From: Neocallimastix lanati (nom. inval.) | Lineage: Eukaryota > Neocallimastigomycota > Neocallimastigomycetes > Neocallimastigales > Neocallimastigaceae | DNA: 64,000 bases | Assembly (NCBI GenBank): GCA_016946835.1 | Contig: JACVTC010000264.1 | Location: 1 to 64,000, forward strand | Direction: 5' to 3' | Part shown: positions 51,540 through 61,979 of the stretch, piece by piece | Layout of the letters: the number at the start of each line of letters is the position of its first letter | How positions within the stretch are numbered: the first letter of the stretch is position 1 | The notes under the pieces: model-generated | Database searches by the model: none | Told to the model about the DNA's origin: nothing | The model's input: only the letters and a program-made list of their open reading frames with translations | Translations under genes and position numbers: made by a program

Positions 51540-53085
51540 AAATTTAATTAGTTTGATAAATAAATTTTAAATCTTTACTTATTAAAGTTTCACAAAAATG
51601 ATCTATTATATAAAAAATAAATATAATTCTATCTATTAAAAGCAATAAAAAATAAAAATTAAATATAATACAAAAAATAAATTATATTAAATAAAAAATT
51701 AAAAAAATAAAATTAAAAAATAAAAGTTAAAATAAAAAAAAAAATTATAATTTATTCAATATAAATTATAATTATAACAATAGATTCCATAGATATTTTA
51801 GATAGAGTATTTTTGGACTATTATCTAATAAATTTATAAAAATATTTTTATAAAAATCAAAAAAAGTAATAAATAAATAAATCAATAAAATAAGTAAAAA
51901 ATAAATTATAAAAATGAAATAAAATTAAAAAAAAAAAAGAAATTGATAATTCTTAAAAAAAAAAAAATTGAATAAAATAAAATTGATATTAAATGCAAAA
52001 ATAGTAAAAGATTTTTTTAAAAATTTAATTCCTGTTTTTTTTTAAAAGAGAAAAATTTATTTATTTGTAATAAATATTTTTATTTAAAAATAAAAAAAAA
52101 AATTTAAATAATATTAATATTAATTTTTAAAATAAAAAAAAACTTTTTTCTTAAAGATATTTATTCTCTAAAATATCTAAATTAAATTTTTTTAATATAA
52201 TATTTATTATATTGATTTAAAATTTAATTTTTTTATTTTAGACATGAATAAGTCACATAATAATTTATATCATGGATCATAAATATAGTTTTCTTTAACC
52301 AAAAAAAAAATTATTTTATTGCTGTAAATATATTTAATAGTTACACAATATATAATCAAATAATTTTAGATTTTTTGAATTTGTTAAGATATACTTTCAA
52401 TATATATATATATTTTTATATACAATTTTTTTTTTTTTTTAAAAATATAATACATTAAATAATTATAATATTTTTCAAATTGGGTAAACATTTTTATCGT
52501 TATAAATGAGTTAAAGAAAAGTTAATTATTAAAAGACTATTTAATATTTTTATTAAAATGAAAAAAAATAAATAAATATAATTAATTCAATATATATTAT
52601 TTAAATAATTATTATTTAGAAAAAATTTTATTTTAATAATAATATAAATAATAATATATTTATATATATAATATAATAAATCCTATATATATAATATATA
52701 TAAAAATTAAAATAATTATTATTTTATTTATTAATTTTTCATTGAGTGTTTATTTACTAAAAAAAAAATAAAAATATTTTATTAAAATTAAATATTACAT
52801 TAATTTAAATATTTTATTTTATTTTATATTCACATTAAAACATAAAACTGTAATGCATTATTAAATATGTATTATTAATCTACAATTATTAAAGTTTCCA
52901 TATATATTTTCTATATATTATTAGCCTATTATTAAAAATATATATTTTAATTTAATTTCTAACCTGTATTACTAATTTTAAGTTTGTTAATATACGTTCA
53001 AATGATTCTTATTATTGCATATAATAATATATAAATTTATGTATCAATATAATAATTTATTTTTATATAATATTTAATTTTAATC
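51540..53085. other. 1.5-kb cargo/core boundary region
   Basis: The longest gene-free stretch. It is all AT-rich, with poly-A runs at 51700-52000, poly-T at about 52428-52440 and TA tracts. No hairpin island or coding frame was noticed. It separates the secreted cargo from the RNA polymerase core. Confidence 0.65.
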
Positions 53086-55245
53086 ATGTATTTAAAGTTT
53101 AATTTATATACAGATGAAGAATTCGAAAAGGAAACGATCCTTATTAAAAATAAGAATGAATTAACGGATAATACAACATCATTTACTCTCAATCCTCAAT
53201 TACCATGTAAACAATGTAAATCAATGATAGATTGTCCAGGACACACGGGAAGAATACCACTTTATTACAGAATTGTTCATCCTGTATTTGTAAGCATATT
53301 ATGTAAAGAAATAAGTCATATTTGTCCAATTTGTAAAAAATATGATCCTTTACTTTCCCCTAATAACCCCTGTTGCGTAAAACGTGTAGTTGCTACAACA
53401 TTTTCATATCATAAAGTTAAATTGGAGGAAGTCACATCCAATAAATCCAAGTATTCCAAAAATTTTGAAAAAGAGTCAAAGAATATTTCAGAATATTCTT
53501 TCACTTTTGGTAGGGAAACATTATCAATCGAGCAAATGTACGAAGAAATTCGTTCTGCAAATTTTTCAAAAAATCCAGAGCTACAAAATCATTTACTTAA
53601 TGTGTTTATCAAAAATATTCCAGTTTTACCAATCAATATGAGACCATCTATTCTAGATTCTAGCAACACTACGATTCATAATAACGTAACAACATTATAT
53701 CAACGTGTATTAGATCTCAACTACCAATATCACAATGGAAATTTAATTAAGTCCGTCTATATTGTACGTGCGTATAATTTATACAAGAAAATTTTAGGTA
53801 TTCGTAGTAAAAACGATTCGGTTGAGGATGCTAATAGAAATTATATTAAACAGATGTTATCAGGAAAAAATGGTATTTTCCGAAGTATGTGTTTAGCTAA
53901 GCGTCAAAATTTTTGTCTTCGAAGTGTTATCGTGCCAAATATTGATATCCCTTTAGATGTAGTATTAATTCCTAAAGTCTTTACTGATTCCTTAATTCCC
54001 TATGGGTATAAAACCAATGACTTTGTTATCATCAATAGACAACCTACACTTCAAACTACTTCAATCTTAGCCGTTCATTCTCGTCCAAGTAACTGTCGAA
54101 CCATTCAGATCAATCCACTTATTGCTAATGTCTTTCAAGCGGATTTTGACGGTGACGAAATGAACATTTTTTGGTTACCGGGTGAAGAAGCTAAAGAAGA
54201 GTTGGCCAAAAAATTAAATATTGCAAATAATATCCGGTCATTTAAAAATGCTTCTATTATGATCAAATTTATACAAGATACTTTAACCGGAATTTATAAT
54301 ATGACACGTAATAAAGAAATTATTGATATTGATATTGTTAAAAGAATGCGCGATAAATTGGGCATTCCCGATAGTGATTGGAAAAAATTTTGTAAATACT
54401 ACAAATCGCGTATGAATAGTACAGATATCCCATATACTCACCTGTTATCTTTGTTACTTCCTAGAACGCTTACTTTACATGATCATGAAGGTAATCTGAT
54501 CGTAGATAAAGGAATATTACTAGGTGTTATCAGTGATAAAAATCAAACTATTTTACTTAATGCTATTTCAAATTACGGTAATGAATTCTATTTAAAATTT
54601 ATGTGGGATGTTCAACGCATGGTTCATGTATATAATCTTACTCATGTTATCACTATTTCTATTGCTGATTGTATGGTAAATGATAAATTAAGAGAATCAT
54701 ATCTTCCCATAACGGATAGTATCTTAAATAAAATGGATCCTATACCTGTACTAAATCTTGACTCATTGATAGAAAATCAAAATAAATTTGAAAATTACAA
54801 CGAGTTTAAGAATCAAGTTTTTCGAAAATATTGTGACCTTACAGAATTAGTGGAATCCATCGATAATAATTTAACTAATATCATTAACAGTGGATCTAAA
54901 GGAAATGTGGATAATGTTATTCAAATATTGATGTCGGTTGGAGTTCAAGCTATTTTACCAGTTTGTTATATTAAAAGTTCCTATTCCGAAGGATTAACAG
55001 CAAAAGAATTATTTATTCATTCAAAATCTGGTCGTGCAGGTATTATTTCTACTTCTCTTAATACATCATCTACCGGGTATTTACAAAGAGAACTTGTTAA
55101 AAGTATGGAAGATTTAGTAACCGATGAACAAGGAGTAGTTCATAACTACTCCAATGAGGAGATATATTATTACCCATTTAGTACAAATAAGCCAGACATT
55201 GATGAAACATTTTTAGAGCATGCATTTTCTATGGCTAGTCTTTAA
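53086..55245 (+). CDS. RNA polymerase subunit 1, N-terminal part (catalytic centre and bridge helix, A'-like)
   Basis: A 719-aa protein. Motifs in order are: zinc-type CKQCKSMIDCPGHTGRIPL (about 43-61); a CPIC ... NPCC set (about 84-102); CLAKRQNFCLRSVIVPN (about 270-286); INRQPTLQ (about 315-322); ADFDGDEMNIF (about 352-362) with the three catalytic aspartates; and the bridge helix SGRAGIISTSLNTSSTGYLQ then RELVKSMEDL (about 648-677). The protein ends about 40 residues after the bridge helix. The trigger loop is on the separate gene at 5813-7315, about 11.7 kb onward around the circle. The clamp and jaw regions are short compared with Rpb1. With subunit 2 it forms the catalytic core; no small subunits are recognised. 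Confidence 0.94.
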   Translation: MYLKFNLYTDEEFEKETILIKNKNELTDNTTSFTLNPQLPCKQCKSMIDCPGHTGRIPLYYRIVHPVFVSILCKEISHICPICKKYDPLLSPNNPCCVKRVVATTFSYHKVKLEEVTSNKSKYSKNFEKESKNISEYSFTFGRETLSIEQMYEEIRSANFSKNPELQNHLLNVFIKNIPVLPINMRPSILDSSNTTIHNNVTTLYQRVLDLNYQYHNGNLIKSVYIVRAYNLYKKILGIRSKNDSVEDANRNYIKQMLSGKNGIFRSMCLAKRQNFCLRSVIVPNIDIPLDVVLIPKVFTDSLIPYGYKTNDFVIINRQPTLQTTSILAVHSRPSNCRTIQINPLIANVFQADFDGDEMNIFWLPGEEAKEELAKKLNIANNIRSFKNASIMIKFIQDTLTGIYNMTRNKEIIDIDIVKRMRDKLGIPDSDWKKFCKYYKSRMNSTDIPYTHLLSLLLPRTLTLHDHEGNLIVDKGILLGVISDKNQTILLNAISNYGNEFYLKFMWDVQRMVHVYNLTHVITISIADCMVNDKLRESYLPITDSILNKMDPIPVLNLDSLIENQNKFENYNEFKNQVFRKYCDLTELVESIDNNLTNIINSGSKGNVDNVIQILMSVGVQAILPVCYIKSSYSEGLTAKELFIHSKSGRAGIISTSLNTSSTGYLQRELVKSMEDLVTDEQGVVHNYSNEEIYYYPFSTNKPDIDETFLEHAFSMASL

Positions 55246-55905
55246 ACTAAATATAATATATAGAGACCGTCAATATGATATTACAGATATAAAAATAGGA
55301 TATAATATAAAATATTTTGCTGATATCAAAAAAGGTGTAGTTTAAAGTTTTAAAAATATTTTAAATATAAAAAAAAATTTATTACTATTACTGTATATTT
55401 GTTTTTATATTTTTTTAAAAAAACATTATATACATTTATGAAATAGTTAATTTTTTTAAGCATCTTTTTACTTTTTTTTTTTTTTTAAAAAAATCATATA
55501 CATATATTAATGGAATAAACAATTATTTTTATTTTTAATAATAAATAAATTATAGTAATTAATTTACTATTTACATAATTTTAAAATATTAAATATTAAT
55601 ATGAATATAATTATTATAATGATTTAAGTATAAAAATTATTGAAATGTTAAATAAAATTAAAAATTATTAAATAGAGTTTAAATTTATTATAATTTAATT
55701 TTTTTTTTATTTATAAAATTAAAATATCATAAAGAATTACAAATGAATTTACACGTTTATACATGCTTTTAATTATTAATTTTATTTTTCATAGTTTTAT
55801 ACATGAATATAATTATTATTATTATTATTATATTTTTTTTTTTCAATTTTGTATATAATTTTAATTTTTATTTTATTTTAATCTTTAAATGTTTTTTTTT
55901 AGAAA
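55246..55905. other. Convergent intergenic region
   Basis: A gap of 660 bases. The first 90 bases are a little less AT-rich; the rest is poly-A/T and TA tracts with an ATT-type repeat near 55810-55835. No gene is called. Confidence 0.5.
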
Positions 55906-56778
55906 TTATTCAGAATTAATATTCAAAGTTATATAAGATTTTGAATTATAGTAAAAAGTATTATAATGATCATTAATAATTTTATTTATTTTATTGTAGA
56001 TTACTACCGGATTATTTTCAATAATATCACTATTGCGTTTGTTAATTTCATTAATATCATATGGAATTCCGTATTCAGAGAGAAATTCCTTAATTTTACT
56101 AAAAATAGGTTTTTCCTTAATCAAAGCAATAGACTTGAACGTCATTTTAATGTAATACTCGGGTTGTAATTCTTCTCCATATCTACTGACTTCAACATAA
56201 TGAGTTGCCATAAAATAACTGTTTTGTTTTTTATTTTTTTCGGTGGAGCAATATTGAATAACAAGTATTCCAGCACCAAAATAACTTTTAAATTCATCGA
56301 AAAATAAAATATAAGAATGTAATGATTTGTCAACCATATCAACACTTAATGGCCATTTAGTAGACTTAGGTTCATTTTTTCTTATATCGTTGTTTTGACT
56401 GTCCTTTTGAAATATCCAATTATTACCTAGGGAAACAACAACTGCCGGATGTCCATATTTAAGAGTGGTAGCAACATTACTGATATATTGATTTAATGGT
56501 AGTTTCCCTTCTGAACGAACATGAACTCCACAATACATATGTCCCGGAATTACTTTATTATTACAAGTGGTTTTATTTCTTTTTAATCCAATACAAGTAT
56601 TATTCAAACTAAGTTTGGCCATTTCGTGAATTGATGATTGGATATCATCTTCCTTAGTTAAATTATTTAAAATATTATCTTTATTTATATTAAGGTTATA
56701 ATTATTATTGAAGACTTGGACAGATTTACTACATAATATTTCGATCACTTCGTTGTAATAATTTGTTAAATTTTCCAT
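55906..56778 (-). CDS. Unknown 290-aa protein with a small Cys/His zinc-binding motif
   Basis: An unrecognised core-block gene. Residues about 62-86 read CIGLKRNKTTCNN then HMYCGVH, a C-x8-C-x8-C-x2-H pattern like the short zinc motif (C..G..C......C..H) found in many NCLDV proteins next to other domains. The N-terminal 60 residues are helical. The C-terminal 200 residues form a mixed domain with KWPLSVDMVDKSLHSYILF and GAGILVIQY and no recognised active site. There is no signal peptide or membrane segment. The gene lies between the two transcription genes rpb1-N and helicase, on the opposite strand, so a role in transcription or nucleic-acid binding is plausible but inferred. Confidence 0.75.
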   Translation of the reverse strand: MENLTNYYNEVIEILCSKSVQVFNNNYNLNINKDNILNNLTKEDDIQSSIHEMAKLSLNNTCIGLKRNKTTCNNKVIPGHMYCGVHVRSEGKLPLNQYISNVATTLKYGHPAVVVSLGNNWIFQKDSQNNDIRKNEPKSTKWPLSVDMVDKSLHSYILFFDEFKSYFGAGILVIQYCSTEKNKKQNSYFMATHYVEVSRYGEELQPEYYIKMTFKSIALIKEKPIFSKIKEFLSEYGIPYDINEINKRNSDIIENNPVVIYNKINKIINDHYNTFYYNSKSYITLNINSE

Positions 56779-57610
56779 TATTACAAATTTAAATAGAATA
56801 ATATAAACCTTATTAAAAGTAAAAAATAAAATTTAAAATTAAATTATATTAAATTTATAAAAATAATAATGTAAGTAATTCTAAAAGTATTTATTTAACT
56901 TCTTTTATAAAAGTCATTTATCATTTGAAAGAGTTTTCTCATATAAATTAAATAAAGTTTTTAAAGTTTAAAGTAGATCTAAAAAAAAATAAAATTTTTA
57001 AAATTTAATCTTGATCTAAAATTTAAAATTTTATACCTTTTAATTTATTTTTTGGGATAGTTGAATTTTAAATATTAGTAAATTTATATTATATATATAT
57101 ATTTTTTTATAGTTGGACAGATATTGTAATAATTTATCAATTTTCAATAGCATATATTATTCATTCATATACCAATAAAATTAAAAGAAAAAATTTTAAT
57201 AAATTAAATATATTATTAGTACATTGAAAATATATTTATAAAATGATTTAAAAAGTATAATATTTAATACATTTATAAACAAATATTAAGGTTTATATTT
57301 TATAAATTTATTAAAAAAAAAAAAATATAAAAGTTAAAAGAGTAATACATTTTTTGATATATTACATAAAAATTAGTATAATTTTAATTTTGAATAAAGT
57401 ATTATTGATGTAGTAAATAAATTATTATTTTACAATTATTTAATTTAATTTGTTAAGTAGTTTAATTACTTTATTATTAATTATATTTATTTTCCATTAT
57501 ATAAATATATATTAATTTTTCCTTTTTGTTTTATTTTTTTTTTCTCTTTAATTTATTTACAAAAATAATAGAGTTAAATAAATTTGTATTGAGGATAGAT
57601 AGAACTATAA
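56779..57610. other. Divergent intergenic region, 0.83 kb
   Basis: This should contain promoters of the 290-aa gene and the helicase. TATTTAAATTTG lies 9-20 bases upstream of the former start. The helicase start is in TATAAATG. No gene is seen. Confidence 0.55.
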
Positions 57611-60600
57611 ATGACATATCCGGATATTAATAACTTACATAGTTTAAGAGAATTTACGGAGATTTATACGAATAATCCGTTGATAGAAGAAAATGTACAT
57701 ATGAAAAGATACCAAATATTACCCGTAAGGTATATGTCACCGGAAAATGAAGTGGTCAACCGATTTCTAATTTATCATTCACCAGGAACCGGGAAATCAT
57801 TCACCGCATTATGGATTGCATTAAAATTCATAAATGTTTATAAGAAACCTTGTATTATTCTTGTAAAAGGTAAGGAAGCTATTACGGAATTTACCAAACG
57901 TGTAAAGACTTGGTATGATTATACTTTTGAATATTATCCACACTTACCGAACGTTAAAGATTATAAAGAATTTATCAAAAAGTATATTGAATTTCGCACT
58001 TATATAACTTTCTGTAACGATATCCAAAACATTAATGATAGTAACACTGACACCGATGGTAATGACAACAAAAGTGATCACCAACAGACAACATCTAATT
58101 CTTTTTCTTTTTATGATGAAAGATTAATTATTATTGATGAAGTTCATCATTTTCGTAACCCTACCAAAAAAAAGTTTATCTATAACAATTTAAGTTCACT
58201 TTTAAATCATATTAATAAAGGTCGAATTATATTTATGTCTGCAACTCCGATTTTTGATAATGCAAATGAAATAACAGATCTGGTTAAATTAATTAAACCA
58301 AATTTGAATTCCACTTCATTTTTAAACCCTGAAAAACTGAAAGAAGAAATGCTTGGTCACCTGTCTTATTATGGATTAAATCCACCAAACACGACCGTGA
58401 ATTATATGGGTTCATATATATCAGGTATTGAACGTTACAAAATAGTAAAAGTACCTATGCAAGGAGTTCAACTTCAAAATTATCGAAATATCCTAAAGGA
58501 ACCTCAAGAGAAGAATAATATGGGAATCAATTATGTGAAAGCAACACTTGGTGTTCTTCATTTACAAATTGATGATAATTTAACACAAGATACTAATAAA
58601 GGATCAAAAGCAAAAGGTAAATCGAATGATACTAATAAAGGATCAAAAGCAAAAGGTAAATCGAATGATGCAAAGAAAAGATCAAAATCCAAAGTTAAAT
58701 CGGAATTATCAGAATACCAATTTAGTAATGATAAGATTATTCATAGTAACCCTCTTTTACAAGATATTATAATGCAACAATCCAAGGATATTAAAAATTA
58801 TTGTTGTAAATTGTATCATTGTCTTAACGAAATAAATAAAAAGGAAAATCCAGACGGACCTGTATTTATCTATTGCAGTATCATTGAGCAAGTTGGTATT
58901 TATTACTTTTCCGCGATACTTTGTGCTATGGGCTATCATTATATATATAATAAAATATCTTCTAATAGCCGTCATAATGATGAGACATCAAATTTTTCCA
59001 ATTTAGAAAGTAAAGTGGATAGGAAAGGCAAAGGGATCGATCGTTTTCTTCCTCATCATTTTTCTTCTTTTCATAATGGTGATGTTGATGATGATAACAA
59101 ATTCGCTGAACTAAAGGAAATTCGAAAAGAAAGAGAGGATAAATTTTGGAATTTTACATTTATTACTGGAGATAAAAAGCTCTGTCCAAATATGATGGAA
59201 CGTTTAGATATGTTTAATGATTCAAGTAATCAAAATGGATCAAAGATAAAGGTTCTTCTAGGAAGTGACATAGTATCGGAAAGTGTTGATATTATGAATG
59301 TCCGACAATTACACATATTAACACCGCATTGGAATTATGAGAAAATAAATCAAATTATTGGCCGTATTCGACGTGTCGGTTCACATGATTCTCTTCCTGA
59401 AAATCAACGATTCGTCAATGTTTATTTGTACATGGCATGTGATGACGAAGTAGAGTGTTCCGATTCATATCAGTATAGTGTGGACTATCGCAAGTATATT
59501 TTATGTGAAAATAAATATAAAGATGCGTTAAAATTTAATCAAGCATTAAAAAATGCTTCTATAGAATTTTTGATTCATGCTCCTTTTAACTTAAATGATT
59601 CTCAAAACACTAACGGTCTCTCTACTAAAGAACAGAATAAACCTTTTGATATTGAATCAAGCCTGAGTGAAAGTAGAGCAATGACCAATACTAGTATAGC
59701 TATAGATGCTAATATTCATGGAGAGACTTCTACATTCAAAGATATTAATGGAAATGAGATAATTGGCAATACAAGTATCGTTCCATATTTACATTATTCT
59801 TCAGTATACTTAGATAAACTTTTACCATTATGTATGATCGAAATAAATAAAAAGTTAAGATCATTCTTTTCAGAAAACAATTGTATTAGAATTATGGATC
59901 TTATGGATAGAATTCCTGTCATTAATCTATTCGTATTACCAAAATTAATAGAATATATAAATAGTAATAATATTGTGATAGCTGGTGGTATTTTAAGATA
60001 TTCTGACGGAATGATTTATCGTAAAATTATATCCAATTATCGTTTAAATTATAGGAATGCTTATTTTGGAAAATTACTTCGCCAAAATCTTCCATTTTAT
60101 AATAATAATAGAAGTAGGCGAATGAACGAACAGTTATCCTACTTTATTCACGCAAAAGTTGATATAAAAAGCGAAGAAATAGTGTCTTTAAACAATAAAT
60201 TACAAAATGCTAATATGACCAGAGAAGCATATAATCAAATTATTAAATATTCTCATACTGAAAAATTGTTTATATTAAGATATGCTCTACGTCAAAATTT
60301 ATTCAATATCACTAAATTATTTTATCCTTATTGGAAAAAAATCGATAATTTCGTTTATATATCATATTTTTCAACTATTACAACTTCATCTTATGCTAGT
60401 AATAAAAAAAAGTCAGAGAAGGATTTTAGTACTAATATTATTTATGCAAATTTTAATTTTCGAGAATGGAGGTTGGTAAATGATGAGCCTAATTCAGAGG
60501 ATATTTCAAAACAAATGGATGATCATTATAGAATTGTAGAACGAAATCGAAAAAAAGATCGTTATAAATATGTCTATATATTATGTAATGATTTAACTTT

Positions 60601-61285
60601 AAGATATTGTGACTTGAAAAAAAATTTAAATTTTAATTTTAAAGAAGAAGAACCTTCTACTTCAAATGGTTCTACTTCAAAATGTTCTACTTCAGAATGT
60701 TCTACTTCAAAATGTTCTACTTCAGAATGTTCTACTTCAAAATGTACTACTTCAAAATGTACTACTTCAAAATGTACTACTTCAAAATGTACTACTTCAA
60801 AATGTACTACTTCAAAATGTTCATCATCAAAATGTTCTACTTCAGAATGCTCTACTTCAGAATGTTCTACTTCAGATTCGGATTCTATTAATTATCGTGA
60901 AATTAATCGTGGTTGTAATATTGAAACTTTTTATATAAAGGAAGAACTTTTGGAAAAGCTCATCTACTCAATATGTTATGACGATATGGAAAAAAAATTG
61001 TCATCTATTCGTATTCCAAACTATAAAGTAATTTCTGAAAAAGATATGGAAAATTTTTATAAAGAAGAAAACAATAAAGATAAATATAAAGAAATTAAAA
61101 AACATATTTTAAGCGTTGTCACTCAAAACGATATTCCTAAATATTGTAAAGAAAGACCACATCAAGCTTTTTTGTTGTATGAATTATTATCAAAATTTTC
61201 AGAAAAAATTAAAGATAGTAGAAATGAAATGATAGAATTATGGGAAAAATATTTATTTGATTATGATCTTATTATTATTTTATAA
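57611..61285 (+). CDS. NPH-I/D6-type superfamily 2 helicase (transcription ATPase)
   Basis: A 1,224-aa protein. N-terminal helicase core: Walker A SPGTGKSF (about 57-64), motif II IIIDEVHHFRNP (about 174-185), motif III MSATPIFD (about 208-215), motif V LLGSDIVSESVDI (about 552-564) and motif VI QIIGRIRRVGSHDSLP (about 580-595). The last block, with SH..LP after the arginines, is typical of the poxvirus D6/D11 (VETF-small/NPH-I) and pGKL ORF4 group, which act in transcription initiation or termination. A Lys-rich 13-residue repeat (about 327-365) lies between the two halves. The C-terminal 600 residues are family-poor and contain a striking Cys pentapeptide repeat (about 1014-1092). Probable partner of the VETF-large-like protein at 3169. 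The last 62 codons are repeated at window start. Confidence 0.92.
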   Translation: MTYPDINNLHSLREFTEIYTNNPLIEENVHMKRYQILPVRYMSPENEVVNRFLIYHSPGTGKSFTALWIALKFINVYKKPCIILVKGKEAITEFTKRVKTWYDYTFEYYPHLPNVKDYKEFIKKYIEFRTYITFCNDIQNINDSNTDTDGNDNKSDHQQTTSNSFSFYDERLIIIDEVHHFRNPTKKKFIYNNLSSLLNHINKGRIIFMSATPIFDNANEITDLVKLIKPNLNSTSFLNPEKLKEEMLGHLSYYGLNPPNTTVNYMGSYISGIERYKIVKVPMQGVQLQNYRNILKEPQEKNNMGINYVKATLGVLHLQIDDNLTQDTNKGSKAKGKSNDTNKGSKAKGKSNDAKKRSKSKVKSELSEYQFSNDKIIHSNPLLQDIIMQQSKDIKNYCCKLYHCLNEINKKENPDGPVFIYCSIIEQVGIYYFSAILCAMGYHYIYNKISSNSRHNDETSNFSNLESKVDRKGKGIDRFLPHHFSSFHNGDVDDDNKFAELKEIRKEREDKFWNFTFITGDKKLCPNMMERLDMFNDSSNQNGSKIKVLLGSDIVSESVDIMNVRQLHILTPHWNYEKINQIIGRIRRVGSHDSLPENQRFVNVYLYMACDDEVECSDSYQYSVDYRKYILCENKYKDALKFNQALKNASIEFLIHAPFNLNDSQNTNGLSTKEQNKPFDIESSLSESRAMTNTSIAIDANIHGETSTFKDINGNEIIGNTSIVPYLHYSSVYLDKLLPLCMIEINKKLRSFFSENNCIRIMDLMDRIPVINLFVLPKLIEYINSNNIVIAGGILRYSDGMIYRKIISNYRLNYRNAYFGKLLRQNLPFYNNNRSRRMNEQLSYFIHAKVDIKSEEIVSLNNKLQNANMTREAYNQIIKYSHTEKLFILRYALRQNLFNITKLFYPYWKKIDNFVYISYFSTITTSSYASNKKKSEKDFSTNIIYANFNFREWRLVNDEPNSEDISKQMDDHYRIVERNRKKDRYKYVYILCNDLTLRYCDLKKNLNFNFKEEEPSTSNGSTSKCSTSECSTSKCSTSECSTSKCTTSKCTTSKCTTSKCTTSKCTTSKCSSSKCSTSECSTSECSTSDSDSINYREINRGCNIETFYIKEELLEKLIYSICYDDMEKKLSSIRIPNYKVISEKDMENFYKEENNKDKYKEIKKHILSVVTQNDIPKYCKERPHQAFLLYELLSKFSEKIKDSRNEMIELWEKYLFDYDLIIIL
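58589..58705 (+). repeat. 39-bp in-frame tandem repeat in the helicase gene
   Basis: Two identical units (58589-58627, 58628-58666) and a diverged third, encoding DTNKGSKAKGKSN twice and then DAKKRSKSKVKSE. Basic linker, possibly RNA- or DNA-binding. Confidence 0.9.
60652..60890 (+). repeat. 15-bp tandem repeat (S-T-S-K/E-C) in the helicase gene
   Basis: About fifteen units of TCTACTTCAAAATGT / TCTACTTCAGAATGT and the ACT-initial variant, encoding (S/T)TSKC and STSEC. Frames in the other two phases are by-products. Confidence 0.92.
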
Positions 61286-61945
61286 ATGAATAAACCTTTA
61301 ATTATTTTTAGTATAGTTAATATATATATTGTAAATAAATTTTATATAAATTAAAATAATAATATATTTAAATAATTGCAAAAATAAAAAAATATTTTAA
61401 ATTAAAATTTTATATATAGGTATATGAATAAATAGTATATTAAAATTAAATATTAAATATTAATTATATAAGAGATTATTATTATAATTGAAAAATTAAA
61501 TGTAAATATTTTATATAATATATAGTATTTTTTTAAAAATAAAAATTAATTGATAATTTTATATTCCTTTTTACTTTTTTTTTTTTTTTAAATAAATAAA
61601 AAAAAAATTAAATATATTTATCTGTACATTGAAAAATATATATATATATATTTTTTTAAAAAAATTAATATCCAAATATATTTAATGTAATTATTATTAT
61701 ATATCGTTATTCATTACATGTTTTAATATAATTTTATATATAAATATATATATAATATTATTTTATTAAATAATTATATTATATTATATTTTATTTTATT
61801 ATATTATATTATATTTTATGGTTATACTACATTAATATTATTATATAAATATAAATTATTATTATTAATAATTTTAATTATGTTATTACTAAAGTATATT
61901 TAAATGAAATTACAACATTAAAATTGTCAGATTTTTACTATAAGC

Positions 61946-61976
<31 letters not shown>

Positions 61977-61979
61977 TAT
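61286..61979. other. Intergenic, second copy
   Basis: Repeat of 190-884, with a poly-T run of 15. Nothing further is seen. Confidence 0.7.

Noticed and set aside
60666-60938. LLQNV-type and Phe/Met-type repeat proteins in other phases of the helicase repeat
   Set aside because: The 15-bp repeat keeps all phases open; only the helicase phase continues into conserved protein.
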